DNA of 64,000 bases from Lujinxingia sediminis (GTDB lineage Bacteria > Myxococcota_A > Bradymonadia > Bradymonadales > Bradymonadaceae): contig NZ_SADD01000012.1 of the NCBI RefSeq assembly GCF_004005565.1, forward strand, positions 1 through 64,000, in the 5' to 3' direction. The position numbers and the translations under genes were made by a program. The notes under the pieces were generated by a model. That model did not search any database. It was not told where the DNA came from and saw only the letters and a list, made by a program, of their open reading frames with translations. This document shows, piece after piece, positions 44,401-52,921 of this stretch. Within the stretch, counting starts at the first letter, position 1. Each line of letters begins with the position of its first letter.

Positions 44401-45786
44401 GCGCCGGCGTCGGGCGCCGCCCGGGGGGGAGAGCCCTTCGTGCCTGAGCGTGCCTCCGAGAGCTCCCTATCCGATGATTTTCGGAAGACCTCACCCAATC
44501 TGGCCCCGACGACCTCGCCCCATGTGCATCCGGCCCAGCTCGCGCTCAATGAGCTGGAGGAGGCTCGCCTCAGCGATGATCCTTCCCGGATTGCCGGAGC
44601 GCTGGAGATTGTTCTGGAGCTGACTCAGGCCGATGGTGGTGAGCTGCTCGGGAGTGCGCGCCGACTGGGGTTGCAGCGGGAGCTCGGCGAGTTGCTCTAT
44701 TATGAACTTGAGGACCCGGTGGGGGCGCGCCGCCATCTGGAGGCGGTGCGCGATGCCGACCCGGAAGGGCTGGGCAAATCGGTGGGGGTGGTCAACGCGC
44801 TGGAGGCCATCTACGAGGAAGAGGGCGATGTGGGCGCGCGTCTGCGCCTGCTTGAGGCGCGCCTGGAGCAGGCCGAATCGAGCGAGATGGCCACGACCTA
44901 CCGGCTGCTTATCGCCCAGCTGATCTGGGATGAGCGCGCCGATGCTGAGGCTGCCAGCGTCTGGTTGCACCAGGTCCTGGAGAGCGATCCGCGCCATGAG
45001 GCCGCGCATCGCCTCCTGGCGGATATGGCGCTCGACGCACAATCCTGGGCCCAGGCCGCGCGCCACCTGGAGGTCGTCGTGCAGGTCGCCGGCGGGGGCA
45101 TCGATGCGGTGGAGACCGAGCGGGAGCTCGCCGAACTTCTTCTGCATAAGCTCGACAACCCGAAAGATGCCCGCACCCATTATGAACGGGTGCTAAAAGC
45201 GGCACCGGGAGATGCGATGGCGCTGGAGGGCGTCAAATCCTGTCAGGCCGCTCTGGACGACTGGAAGGGCTATGTGGAGAGCCTGGCGCGCGAGCTGGGG
45301 CTCTTGCTTGGAAAGCCTCAAGGGTTGAGCATCAAGGAGATGATGCTTCTAAAAGCCGACGAGGTGGCTGTGGCGTTGCGCGTGCCTGCCAGCCAGATCG
45401 TGGCCGACGCAGCACATATCGTCGAGACGCATATCGAGCGTCCAGAGGCCGCGCGCCGCCTCTGGGGGCTGGCGTTCGGGTTATGGCCCGAACACGTGGA
45501 GGCGTTGGAGCGGCGCATCGCGCTCAACCGCGCCGCAGAAAAGTGGGCCGATCTGGCTGCGGACCTCGAGGCATACGCGGTGATGTTGCTCGACGCCGGG
45601 CAACGCTTCGACGCGCTGGTGCAAGCCGCCGAGTTGCATCTTCAACACCTTCAGGATGATGCGACCGCTCGGGCGCTCTATGCCGAGGCGGTCGCCCTGG
45701 TGGAAGGGCGCGAACCTGCCCCGGAGAACCTCGATGAGGTTCGGCGCGCGCTCAAAGCACTGCAGGCCGGCAGCGACGATGTGTAG
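41410..45786 (+). CDS. Giant TPR-repeat protein
   Basis: The 1458-residue protein lacks a signal peptide. Residues 1-240 form an unrecognised N-terminal domain rich in aromatic residues (LGLALDFMFGRGYLWAERQPISDW). From about 255 to 870 there are consecutive TPR-type hairpins (for example DLAESRMYLERVLRLDPTELDALHTLGESYVLGGEPLRALKAFGSA). A Pro/Ala/Glu-rich disordered segment lies about 900-1040, and further TPRs fill 1045-1450. Such proteins scaffold complexes. Neighbouring envelope genes (OmpA-family, Asp-box lipoprotein) 66 bp downstream suggest a role at the cell envelope. No clear Shine-Dalgarno. Confidence 0.78.
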   Translation: MESSTPQDAHNPLGLALDFMFGRGYLWAERQPISDWITLESLRMEIPDLKFPFDARSGLDRFRHTRAWVREAEFAISEVGLGDLLSEAAATLEGFEELQVRFLEDAAHVSLRLKAFGADSYLSFRAALIPPEPARADEVHLSLYDYRAYGALPYPARLVAYELISSLLNAPGLRAPGRGKSFRVGLAGDIVIFRPLKLLFLHVFPGVGWKLPNLSGVVLESARIRPGVLTVRAVSEDAPAGSRGKGGLVASGEGARALASYEAKELFSHADQALFDGQVRQAIALLGSYRDLYGLHPELVTRQLDCLVADPTPAHLAEAESLRRELVQEDDQSLAAALVAPSLAIASQKDDARVMEAYEALSEVLRQRQDTRDWVLCELAIARRLAPDEPERCAQRLREVLRLDPRNRPALELLSQVYERTGERAGLEEALKRLTGVYSDRQTLKETYLKLARHLMDRQGDLAESRMYLERVLRLDPTELDALHTLGESYVLGGEPLRALKAFGSAARAAQADGEHARASRLYQRVGQIWFEELEDASQALLSMRRALSLSASADDTLERERAEQLEWAGAMCEVLERDDEATDYLTELLPLRERAYELSRGTEDEGDRAGALLGTHRRLGVIYERRRRLDAAASHMRRVLELDAQDEGARRWMIEYLRQAGQPEELIALYRQLIAEAGSAEQSVALREELAQLYSSLGLVEDAQEQLRAALALMPEASELRATLIELLTRHRRYETLREALDELLSQATERQTRWELGVALGQACAMAEAWDAAARAYLQAVQLMPAERASLQGAAEALEALVDAEGSDAPAPMGSQKVGRLLENVLIRLAEIETADGVRREILLRIAMLAEERGDRAAAAEARERARALVIDDEHGAASEGVDRRLDAMLDSLNGLTRDQVSEAGEFETPDTTAEAPGAAAPTPESAARGEEEVGRFRRRFESMLKRPAKLPRADQVDDGSALGKVLRGVRHDATDEGEPPGGIVPPPAQKTPDEAPASGAARGGEPFVPERASESSLSDDFRKTSPNLAPTTSPHVHPAQLALNELEEARLSDDPSRIAGALEIVLELTQADGGELLGSARRLGLQRELGELLYYELEDPVGARRHLEAVRDADPEGLGKSVGVVNALEAIYEEEGDVGARLRLLEARLEQAESSEMATTYRLLIAQLIWDERADAEAASVWLHQVLESDPRHEAAHRLLADMALDAQSWAQAARHLEVVVQVAGGGIDAVETERELAELLLHKLDNPKDARTHYERVLKAAPGDAMALEGVKSCQAALDDWKGYVESLARELGLLLGKPQGLSIKEMMLLKADEVAVALRVPASQIVADAAHIVETHIERPEAARRLWGLAFGLWPEHVEALERRIALNRAAEKWADLAADLEAYAVMLLDAGQRFDALVQAAELHLQHLQDDATARALYAEAVALVEGREPAPENLDEVRRALKALQAGSDDV

Positions 45787-45852
45787 ATCTGGGCCGACTC
45801 GTGGTAGCGTGGCCTTTTCGATTCGATGTGTGTCAATGTGGGAGGTTCGCGC

Positions 45853-47412
45853 ATGAACAAGCGCTGGGTTGGGTGGATGCTGTTGGTGGGGGCAATGGGC
45901 GCTGCGGTGCCGGTCGGGGCGCAGGAGGTCGGGGAGTTGCCCGAGCTTCAGGTGCAGCGCTTTCGTCCTGCGCCGGGTGTGGGCGATTACTTGAGCGTGT
46001 TCGGCAGTGCGGTCGCTCCCCATTTGCAGTGGCAGGTGGGCGGGTTCTTTAACTACGCCGACGACCCGGTGCAGATCGCCGCGATCGATGCACCTGAGAA
46101 GCGCACTCTGGCATACCAGACTCAGCTCGATGTGATGGGCAGCGTGGGGTTGTGGGACCGGGCTGAGGTCGGGTTGGTGCTTCCCTGGACGGTGTTGCAA
46201 CGCAGTGAAGAGTTGCAGCCGCTGCTGCCGCCCGGGGCATCGAGCACCGATAGCCTCACGCGCAGCGCGCTCAATGACTGGCGACTGACGGCGAAGTACC
46301 AGGTGTTGGGGCTTGATTCGTCGAAGGTGGGGCTTGCGATCATCGGCGGACTCTCCATCCCGGTGGGTAATGAAGAGGCGTTGGCCGGCGATGGTGGCGT
46401 GGGCGCTGAAGCCCTGGTTGCGGCGGATTATGTGGTCTTCGACGGCATCCGCCTGGGTGCCAACCTGGGATTTCGCTATCGCCCCGGCCAGCGCATCATC
46501 CGCCAGAATGTGATCGGCAACGAGATATTATGGGGGCTCGCCGCGCACGCGCCTTTTTTGACGGAGCGGCTGGATATTCTCGCAGAGATCAGCGGTGCGG
46601 TCGGCGTGGCCAGCAAAGAGGAGCCTTTGCGTGGCATCGCTCCGGGGGAGGTGCCAGCTGAGATTATGGGGGCGCTTCGCTACCGCGTCGCCGAGGGTTG
46701 GACGGCCACCGGCGGTCTGGGCGCAGGGCTCAGTGACGGGATCGGATCGCCGGACTGGCGTGTCTTCTTCGGCATTGGCGGGCAGTGGGTCACCGGCGGT
46801 TGGTGGCAGGTCGACTACGCGAGCCCCAGCTTCCGCGCGGAGATTGACCCCTGTGATCCGCACTATCTCGATCAGCGCGGTCGCCGCTTGAGGCTGGAGC
46901 GTGAAGACTGCCCCGACCTGGAGCCGGAGCCGGACCTTGAGGAACAGACGGCGTTGCTCGATGCGCCTGTGGAGGAGCGACGTCGCCCGGTGCCGCCACC
47001 TGCGCCTGCGCCCGAACCGCCGCGTATCAATCCGGAGCGGGCGATGGTGCGTCAGGGGGCGATCATCATCACGGAGCAGGTCAACTTCGAGACGGGCAGT
47101 GCCAACATCGCGCAGGAGAGTTTTGGCATTCTCAATGATGTGGCCGATTTGATGGTGCGCATCCCGGCCATTGAGCTGGTGCGGGTGGAGGGCCACACCG
47201 ACAGTGTGGGGCGCGCGGATCGCAACCTGGCGTTGAGTCAGGATCGCGCCGACTCGGTCAAGGCTTACCTGGTGGAGCGCGGTGTGGCTGCCGAGAGGCT
47301 GGAGTCGGTGGGCTACGGCCAGTCGCGACCGGTGGCTGATAACGGCACAGCCGAAGGGCGAGCGCTGAACCGACGCGTGGAGTTCAATATCCTGGAGATG
47401 GGAGACGAATGA
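45853..47412 (+). CDS. OmpA-family outer-membrane protein with N-terminal beta-barrel
   Basis: GGGAGG precedes ATG 45853 and a signal peptide MNKRWVGWMLLVGAMGAAVPVGAQ (519 residues total). Residues 30-350 alternate aromatic/hydrophobic strands (HLQWQVGGFFNYADDPVQI, RLGANLGFRYRPGQRII), consistent with a beta-barrel. A Pro-rich linker (PVPPPAPAPEPPRI) leads to an OmpA C-terminal domain (EQVNFETGSANI, VEGHTDSVGRADRNLALSQDRADSV, GYGQSRPVADNGTAEGRALNRRVEF) with the Asp/Arg that bind diaminopimelate of peptidoglycan. It probably tethers the outer membrane. Overlaps the next gene by four bases. Confidence 0.87.
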   Translation: MNKRWVGWMLLVGAMGAAVPVGAQEVGELPELQVQRFRPAPGVGDYLSVFGSAVAPHLQWQVGGFFNYADDPVQIAAIDAPEKRTLAYQTQLDVMGSVGLWDRAEVGLVLPWTVLQRSEELQPLLPPGASSTDSLTRSALNDWRLTAKYQVLGLDSSKVGLAIIGGLSIPVGNEEALAGDGGVGAEALVAADYVVFDGIRLGANLGFRYRPGQRIIRQNVIGNEILWGLAAHAPFLTERLDILAEISGAVGVASKEEPLRGIAPGEVPAEIMGALRYRVAEGWTATGGLGAGLSDGIGSPDWRVFFGIGGQWVTGGWWQVDYASPSFRAEIDPCDPHYLDQRGRRLRLEREDCPDLEPEPDLEEQTALLDAPVEERRRPVPPPAPAPEPPRINPERAMVRQGAIIITEQVNFETGSANIAQESFGILNDVADLMVRIPAIELVRVEGHTDSVGRADRNLALSQDRADSVKAYLVERGVAAERLESVGYGQSRPVADNGTAEGRALNRRVEFNILEMGDE

Positions 47413-49730
47413 CCCTCGGTGGCTGGGAGCGTAAGGAGTGTCAGCGCCGCGGGTGGGGGCTCATGGGGCTGTTGAGTGCGGTGGCCCTGGCGCTGATGAT
47501 GCCGGCGTGTACTACCGAGCAGACCCGCGTGGAGCTCAGTGAGGTGGGGGTGCCACCGGGGGGAGCGGTGGCTGCGGTGGTGCACGTCGGGGAGGGCGAT
47601 GATGCGATGATCGCTGCGGTGGGGGATGATGCACTCTTTGTTCGTGGTCTGGACGATGCGGCATGGAGCAGCTTTGAGGGGCGTTGGCCCCGGCGCCTTA
47701 ACAACGCGGGGCTCGACCTCTTCGACGGGGTCTGGGCCGGGATGCGGCGTGGCCAGTATCAGGCTGCTGACTACGTCGCGTCATCCGGGGGGCTGTTGTG
47801 GCTGGTGGCGGTGCCGGCGGCCAACCAACCCACCCGCTTGCTCTACAGCCGAGACCTGGGACGAAGCTGGCTTCATGCGCCGCTGCCGGGGCCTCTCAGT
47901 GAGACAGTTCGAGTCACACGCGCCGACACAGCGCCTCGTTTACGCCTGCTCTCTCCCGATGATGGTCAGGTCTACCTGACGGATGGACGCGGGCTGTGGC
48001 TCTGGTCACCGGAGTCTGAGAGCGAGGTCAGCGCTCGGGGCTGGCAACGCATCAGCCTGGGCGGTGTTGATTTTGAAGGCGAAGACGGTCGAGAGGAGTT
48101 GCTGCCCGCCACGCTTCGTCATTATCTGCCGGCCACCGCCGATCGTCCCTACGAGTTGCTGACGGTGTTGCGTGACCGTTTGTTGATTTACAGGCGCGAA
48201 GCAGATGCCGATGCCTGGATGCTCACCGGCAGCGTGGCGGCGATCGACCGGGCGCTGGTGAGCAGTCCCGATCAGCAGGAGGTTTATCTGCTGGACCGCG
48301 CCCGGCTCTACCGTAACAGCAGCGTCGGGGAGTTGTGGGAGCCGGTCGAGGTGGTGCGGCATTCGCTGGAGCCTCAGGGCAATAGCGCCATGCTTCTGCG
48401 TGCCGACGACGATGCCGCGGCGGGCTACGTGCTTTTGATCGCCGGTGATCGTGGCACCATCTGGCGCAGTGAAGACGCCGGCGCGACCTGGGAGGAGACC
48501 CGGGAGCGCGACCCGGATGGCCGTGGCATCACTCACCTGAGCGCGGGCACCGGGGATGATGTTGTGTGGGCGGCCACCCGGGGGCAGGGGGTGCTACGCA
48601 GCGACGATGGGGGCAAGAACTGGAAGTCGCTCAATGAGGGGCTCAATGGCGCGCGAACGTATGCGGTGGGCTTTGACGCGCGAGGCCAGATGCTGGTGGG
48701 GTCCGATGCGGGGCTTTTTCGCCGGCTGGCAGGTGCGGGGGAGGAGCGCTGGCAGCAGGTTCACGATCGGGCGACCAGCGCGGTGATGGTTAATCCGCGC
48801 AGCGATCAGCTCATCAGCGGTACACTTGGCGGAAGCGTTCTGGTTCACGATCTCAACGGGCAGGTACGCAGCTCCGAGGCCGCGCCCCTGGGGCGCGCCG
48901 ACGATGTGATCTTTCGGCCGGTGCACCTCGATGGGGTGGAGCTTCCGGCGGCGGCGATTGTGGCGATAACCGCACGTCCGGGGGGGCAGCAACTTCACGC
49001 GTGGTCGCATCAGCAGGGCCCGCTGCTCTCCAACGACGGCGGTGAGTCCTGGCGTCGGGTGAGACTGGGCGAGGCGTTCCGAAGCGCGCTGGAGGGTTCG
49101 GTGGTCAGCGCCGTGGTGCTTGATCGCGATGGTCGAACCTACATGGTCTCGCGTCCGCTCAATCCCAATCGGCCCACCCAGCTCTGGCGCTCGGGGGATG
49201 GGGGTGAAACCTGGCAGTCTCTTTATTCGTTTATGGAGAATGACGCAGAGTCACCGCTGAGGCTTGCGCAGCTTCCCTGGAGGGAGACGACGACCCTGGT
49301 GATGGTTCACGGCGGTCGCGTGGCGTTGAGTCGCGATCAGGCTCAGAGTTGGGTGACGGTCAGCGGCCCCTGGTCCGGTGGCGAAATCACCGGCGTGGGT
49401 TTTGATGGGGAGGAAATGCTGCTTATCAGCGATCTTCCGCATGTCAGTGAGCTGATTCGGGTGCGGAGGCCCGAGGAGCCCGGCGCCGCCATTGTGAGAC
49501 ATCCATTGATCTGGCCGGGCAGTTCCGGCCTGCGGGCTGATCGCGCGCTGGATCTTCAGGTGCGGCAGCGAGCGATGGCCTTCAATGAGGCCGGGCGTGT
49601 GTTTGCTGGCGAGGTCCCACGACGCCGCACCAGCCTGCCGGAGAGCATGGGGGTGCTGGTGACGGTGACCCTGGTGATCATTCTGACGTCGTTGAGTTTT
49701 GCGTTTTTGAAGACGCGGCGTTACCGCTGA
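47409..49730 (+). CDS. Asp-box (BNR) beta-propeller lipoprotein
   Basis: ATG 47409 overlaps the OmpA-family stop (ATGA) and has GGAG five bases before it. The 773-residue product has a signal with lipobox LMMPAC. It carries at least six Asp-box motifs of the S-x-D-x-G-x-x-W type (YSRDLGRSW, RSEDAGATW, RSDDGGKNW, LSNDGGESW, RSGDGGETW, LSRDQAQSW), as in sialidase and photosystem-stability-factor-like propellers. It ends with a hydrophobic helix (MGVLVTVTLVIILTSLSFAFL) and basic tail. The lipid anchor plus C-terminal transmembrane helix is odd and suggests a span between membranes or sorting to the surface. Function is unknown but likely linked to its operon partners. Confidence 0.78.
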   Translation: MTLGGWERKECQRRGWGLMGLLSAVALALMMPACTTEQTRVELSEVGVPPGGAVAAVVHVGEGDDAMIAAVGDDALFVRGLDDAAWSSFEGRWPRRLNNAGLDLFDGVWAGMRRGQYQAADYVASSGGLLWLVAVPAANQPTRLLYSRDLGRSWLHAPLPGPLSETVRVTRADTAPRLRLLSPDDGQVYLTDGRGLWLWSPESESEVSARGWQRISLGGVDFEGEDGREELLPATLRHYLPATADRPYELLTVLRDRLLIYRREADADAWMLTGSVAAIDRALVSSPDQQEVYLLDRARLYRNSSVGELWEPVEVVRHSLEPQGNSAMLLRADDDAAAGYVLLIAGDRGTIWRSEDAGATWEETRERDPDGRGITHLSAGTGDDVVWAATRGQGVLRSDDGGKNWKSLNEGLNGARTYAVGFDARGQMLVGSDAGLFRRLAGAGEERWQQVHDRATSAVMVNPRSDQLISGTLGGSVLVHDLNGQVRSSEAAPLGRADDVIFRPVHLDGVELPAAAIVAITARPGGQQLHAWSHQQGPLLSNDGGESWRRVRLGEAFRSALEGSVVSAVVLDRDGRTYMVSRPLNPNRPTQLWRSGDGGETWQSLYSFMENDAESPLRLAQLPWRETTTLVMVHGGRVALSRDQAQSWVTVSGPWSGGEITGVGFDGEEMLLISDLPHVSELIRVRRPEEPGAAIVRHPLIWPGSSGLRADRALDLQVRQRAMAFNEAGRVFAGEVPRRRTSLPESMGVLVTVTLVIILTSLSFAFLKTRRYR

Positions 49731-49743
49731 ACGAGCTCAGCGG
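49724..49743. terminator. Hairpin between convergent genes
   Basis: CCGCTGA ACGAGC TCAGCGG overlaps the 3' ends of both convergent genes. No T tract, so its role is uncertain. Confidence 0.35.
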
Positions 49744-50510
49744 GCCCAGCCCACCATCACACCCAGATCCTGGGCGACGTCGATCGAGGTGGCGCGCTCC
49801 CCGGTGCTCAGAGGCAGGTAGGTCAAGAAGCGCTGGTAGGTGTAGCCAAGCTCTACAAAGAGACCATCGGGAGAGGGACGCCAGCCAGCGCTGAGGTGCG
49901 CACGGGCACCAAATGCGTTGTTGTCCGGGAAGGCGGAGGACTGGTTGTAGGCGACCACGGGCAGGGCGGTGAGCTCGACGCTGGCGAAGATCGACTCGCC
50001 AAAAGGGCGGCGCAGGGCAATGTGCACCGGCACATGCAGGTATTGCTGGCCGGTATAATCGGCGTTGGGAGTGACGATGGTGGCGTCGACGCCGAAGCCG
50101 GAGCCCAGGGTGAGCTCCATGCTTCCCATGGGGCGGGTGAGTCCGAGGATGCCCTGGGCGGTGTAGCGCTGGCTGACGAGGCCTTCGGGGGCGTCGAAGG
50201 AGTTGCCGGCGGAGGTGCCGCGGAAGAAGCTCCCCTGGAGCCGAAGCTCCAGGGTGGCGGGCAGGCTCTCCGGTTGGAAGAGAACCTGGCGAAGATCGAG
50301 CGAAGCGCCGGGCCAGGCGCCGACGCGGTGGTCGAGGCCGGGCACGCTCAGAGCCATGGCGCGCTGGCCTACGGCCAGCCCCACCCCCACCGAGGTTTCC
50401 TGCACCTCCGGCGGCCCGGCTAACGCCTGAGCGCTGAGCATCACCACGCCCCACCCACACGCAAGCCCCACCACCGCGCTACGCCCGCGCTTCGCCCCCG
50501 ATCCGATCAT
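49737..50510 (-). CDS. Putative outer-membrane beta-barrel protein
   Basis: The 257-residue product has a signal peptide (VVGLACGWGVVMLSAQALA, cleavage after about residue 31). The remainder alternates polar and nonpolar residues with aromatic girdles (FGVDATIVTPNADYTGQQYLHVPVHIALRR, LSAGWRPSPDGLFVELGYTYQRFLTYLPL) and ends in MVGWAR. It is probably an 8- or 10-stranded barrel but the family is not recognised. Its start overlaps the stop of the cytochrome-like lipoprotein by four bases, indicating coupled translation. Confidence 0.65.
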   Translation of the reverse strand: MIGSGAKRGRSAVVGLACGWGVVMLSAQALAGPPEVQETSVGVGLAVGQRAMALSVPGLDHRVGAWPGASLDLRQVLFQPESLPATLELRLQGSFFRGTSAGNSFDAPEGLVSQRYTAQGILGLTRPMGSMELTLGSGFGVDATIVTPNADYTGQQYLHVPVHIALRRPFGESIFASVELTALPVVAYNQSSAFPDNNAFGARAHLSAGWRPSPDGLFVELGYTYQRFLTYLPLSTGERATSIDVAQDLGVMVGWAR

Positions 50511-51052
50511 TGGTAGTTGGCTCCGCCATTGATCCAGTCGGTGATCAGCGTGATCTGCTCACCGGTCAGCGGAGGAAGCGGCGGCGAGGGCATGATGACG
50601 TCGATGTCCTCGCTGGTGACCGCCGTGTGAAGGTAGCTGGCCTCGGCGTCACCCGGTACGATCAACAGATCGCCGTTGGCCGTCTCATACTCGGCAAACA
50701 CCTCGGCGATGCGCGCGTAGCTCAGGTTGGATTCGCTGGCGCCGAAGAGCAGGTCGGTGTCGCCCGGGCTCGACCCGTGACAGGTGGCCACGGCGCAGGT
50801 CGTGCGCACGATCTCGGCGATCTCTACAAATTGCGGGTCGAAATCATCGGCCGGATCGACATCGGGCTCGGTGTCTTCCTCGACATCGGGCTCGTCGCCG
50901 GAGTCGTTGCCCGTGTCGTTTTCGATGCCGGTGTCATTCTCATCGTCGACCGGATCGGGCAGGCACCCGCTGAGGGCAAGCGAGGAGAGGGCGATCAGAA
51001 GCAGCGAGAGGGTGCGCGCGGGCACCGGGGTGCGGAGATGCGTTGCGATCAT
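50507..51052 (-). CDS. Cytochrome c-like lipoprotein with a CX4CH motif
   Basis: The 181-residue product has a lipobox (SSLALSGC), a long Asp/Glu/Thr-rich linker (about residues 32-68), then IAEIVRTTCAVATCHGS and a C-terminal LIVPGDAEASYLHTAV...PPLTGEQITLITDWINGGA. The ending is typical of planctomycete-type cytochrome c domains fused to lipid anchors. The heme site would be C-x4-C-H, like some cytochrome c3 sites, rather than C-x2-C-H, and MP near residue 159 (IMPSPPLPPL) could give an axial Met. Probably an electron-transfer protein at the outer membrane. Coupled with the beta-barrel gene downstream. Confidence 0.7.
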   Translation of the reverse strand: MIATHLRTPVPARTLSLLLIALSSLALSGCLPDPVDDENDTGIENDTGNDSGDEPDVEEDTEPDVDPADDFDPQFVEIAEIVRTTCAVATCHGSSPGDTDLLFGASESNLSYARIAEVFAEYETANGDLLIVPGDAEASYLHTAVTSEDIDVIMPSPPLPPLTGEQITLITDWINGGANYQ

Positions 51053-51237
51053 GCCTTTGGCTCCGATGTTTTGGCTGCAAGAGCGTCGCTAAACGGGTTC
51101 GCTTTTGCGCCGTAAGCTGGCTGGATGCCGTGTCTGCTGCATGGAGCGAACCTCGGAATCAACGTCTGCTCACGGCGCAGTAATGGTGCAACCCGCTTAC
51201 GATACTTCAAGCCCGAGATCGGCGCGAGGCATCTTTC

Positions 51238-51441
51238 TCAGGCATCGTCCGCGGGAGAGGCAGAAGGTGCCTCGGGGCTCTCCGTCGCCCCCTTGCGACG
51301 GGCCTCCATGGCCTTTCGGCGTTTGAGGCGCTTGCGTCGCTCCTGCGCCTCAAGTTCGGCGGAGCGTCGCCCGAGAAAGAAGCCCGCCAGCATACCGACG
51401 GCGATCATCACCGGGATGTAGAAAATGTGCGCGGTGGTCAT
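51238..51441 (-). CDS. Small membrane protein coupled to obgE
   Basis: The 67-residue product has one N-terminal hydrophobic helix (IFYIPVMIAVGMLAGFFLG), a very basic segment (RRKRLKRRKAMEARRK) and an acidic/Pro/Ser tail. Its ATG overlaps the obgE stop codon (ATGA), so it is probably made with Obg. Unrecognised. The basic face could bind RNA, ribosome or lipid head groups. Confidence 0.65.
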   Translation of the reverse strand: MTTAHIFYIPVMIAVGMLAGFFLGRRSAELEAQERRKRLKRRKAMEARRKGATESPEAPSASPADDA

Positions 51442-52487
51442 CGTTCCCAGTGCTCCAGCTCTTCGCCAAAATCTCCCTGGACGATAGCCTCACCCAGGCG
51501 ATCTTTGAGCTCATCGAGGTTGATGGCAGCCGCCGCCGAGATGGCGATGAAAGGAAGCCCGAGCTCGTCCTCAAAGTGGGCCCGAAGCTCCTCTTCGCGA
51601 TCGGCCACGTAGGGAAGATCGATCTTGTTGAGCACCACCATCTGCGGGCGCTCCAGGAGCTCCGGGTTGAACTTCTTGAGCTCGTCGACAATCACCTCGT
51701 AATCGCCGATCGGATCGCGCCCATCGGGCTGATCTTCAAGCTGGGGGGTGACCTCAAGGACGTGCACCAGGAGGTTGGTGCGCTCAACATGGCGCAGAAA
51801 CTGGATGCCCAGCCCCTGTCCACTGTGCGCGCCCTCGATCAGACCGGGGATGTCGGCGACGACAAACTCTCGGAGGTTCTTCCACTTCACCACACCCAGG
51901 TTGGGGACGATGGTGGTGAAGGGGTAGTCGGCGATCTTGGGCCGGGCCGAGGAGATCACCGAGATGATCGTGGACTTGCCCACCGAGGGAAAGCCCACAA
52001 GCCCGATATCGGCAATGAGCTTGAGCTCCAGGCGCAGCAGACGCTCCTCGCCGGCAAAGCCCGGGGTGTGGCGACGCGGAGCGCGGTTGGTGCTGGTGGC
52101 AAAGCGGGCGTTGCCCTGGCCACCATCACCACCTTTGGCCACCACAAACTCCTCGCCGTCTTCCATCAGGTCGGCCAAAAGCTCGCCGGTCTTGACGTCG
52201 TGGATGAGCGTACCGACGGGGACTTCGATAAACGCGTCCTCGCCATTGCGGCCGGTCTTGTTATCCCCGCCGCCGGGGCGGCCGTCTTCAGCGCGCACGG
52301 TGCGGCGGTGGCGGTAGTCGGCCAGGGTGTTGGCGTTATGCGTGGCGCGCACGATCACCGAGCCCCCGCGGCCTCCGTCGCCGCCTGCCGGTCCGCCGCG
52401 CGGTACAAACTTTTCGCGGCGAAACGCCAGGGCGCCGTCGCCCCCGCGTCCGGCACGGACTTCAACCTTTGCTTCATCGACGAACAT
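51438..52487 (-). CDS. obgE: Obg/CgtA GTPase
   Basis: The 349-residue GTPase has the glycine-rich Obg fold (FVDEAKVEVRAGRGGDGALAFRREK..., GGSVIVRATHNANTLADYR), P-loop GFPSVGKST, switch region DYPFTTIVPNLG, DIPGLIEGAHSGQGLG and NKID. The C-terminal OCT extension is absent, as in many proteobacterial orthologues. Obg binds the large ribosomal subunit, acting in its assembly and in ppGpp/stress control. ATG 52487 (MFVDEAK) is the family start. The frame remains open to 52565 through non-family residues. It follows rplU-rpmA, the usual order, with a terminator between. Confidence 0.94.
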   Translation of the reverse strand: MFVDEAKVEVRAGRGGDGALAFRREKFVPRGGPAGGDGGRGGSVIVRATHNANTLADYRHRRTVRAEDGRPGGGDNKTGRNGEDAFIEVPVGTLIHDVKTGELLADLMEDGEEFVVAKGGDGGQGNARFATSTNRAPRRHTPGFAGEERLLRLELKLIADIGLVGFPSVGKSTIISVISSARPKIADYPFTTIVPNLGVVKWKNLREFVVADIPGLIEGAHSGQGLGIQFLRHVERTNLLVHVLEVTPQLEDQPDGRDPIGDYEVIVDELKKFNPELLERPQMVVLNKIDLPYVADREEELRAHFEDELGLPFIAISAAAAINLDELKDRLGEAIVQGDFGEELEHWER

Positions 52488-52510
52488 GCGTCTTCCGGTG
52501 CAAGAGTGCA

Positions 52511-52560
52511 AAAACCAAAACGCCCCCGGCATCCCGGCGATGCCAGGCGGTCGGGGGCGC
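52511..52560 (-). terminator. Hairpin terminator after rpmA
   Basis: CGCCCCCG (52521-52528) and CGGGGGCG (52552-52559) form the stem, with an internal GGCATC/GATGCC pair. T residues follow on the minus strand. It may attenuate rather than isolate obgE. Confidence 0.8.
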
Positions 52561-52589
52561 TTCAAAGAGCTTCCGAGATGGAACCGGCC

Positions 52590-52862
52590 TTATTCGGCGG
52601 CGGCTTCATCGATCGGGTAGACCGAGACGAACTTGCGCTTGCCGGCGCGGGTCTCGAACTTCACCACGCCGTCGGCGGTGGCGAAGAGGGTGTAGTCGCG
52701 GCCCAGTGCGACGTTGCGCCCCGGGTGGAACTTCGTGCCGAGCTGGCGCACGATGATGTTGCCGGCGATCACCTGCTCACCACCGAACTTCTTAACGCCG
52801 CGCCGTTGCGCGTTGGAGTCGCGACCGTTACGCGAACTACCTTGACCTTTTTTATGAGCCAT
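52590..52862 (-). CDS. rpmA: 50S ribosomal protein bL27
   Basis: The 90-residue protein begins [20 protein letters not shown] and contains [27 protein letters not shown] and [20 protein letters not shown], diagnostic of L27, whose N-terminus reaches the peptidyl transferase centre. No Firmicutes-type cleavable N-terminal extension. It follows rplU by 59 bp. Confidence 0.97.
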   Translation of the reverse strand: MAHKKGQGSSRNGRDSNAQRRGVKKFGGEQVIAGNIIVRQLGTKFHPGRNVALGRDYTLFATADGVVKFETRAGKRKFVSVYPIDEAAAE

Positions 52863-52921
52863 GACGAACTCCTTTTAAGCCTTGAAGGGCCGGGGGGTTA
52901 GGGGCGCCTTAAGAGGCTGCC

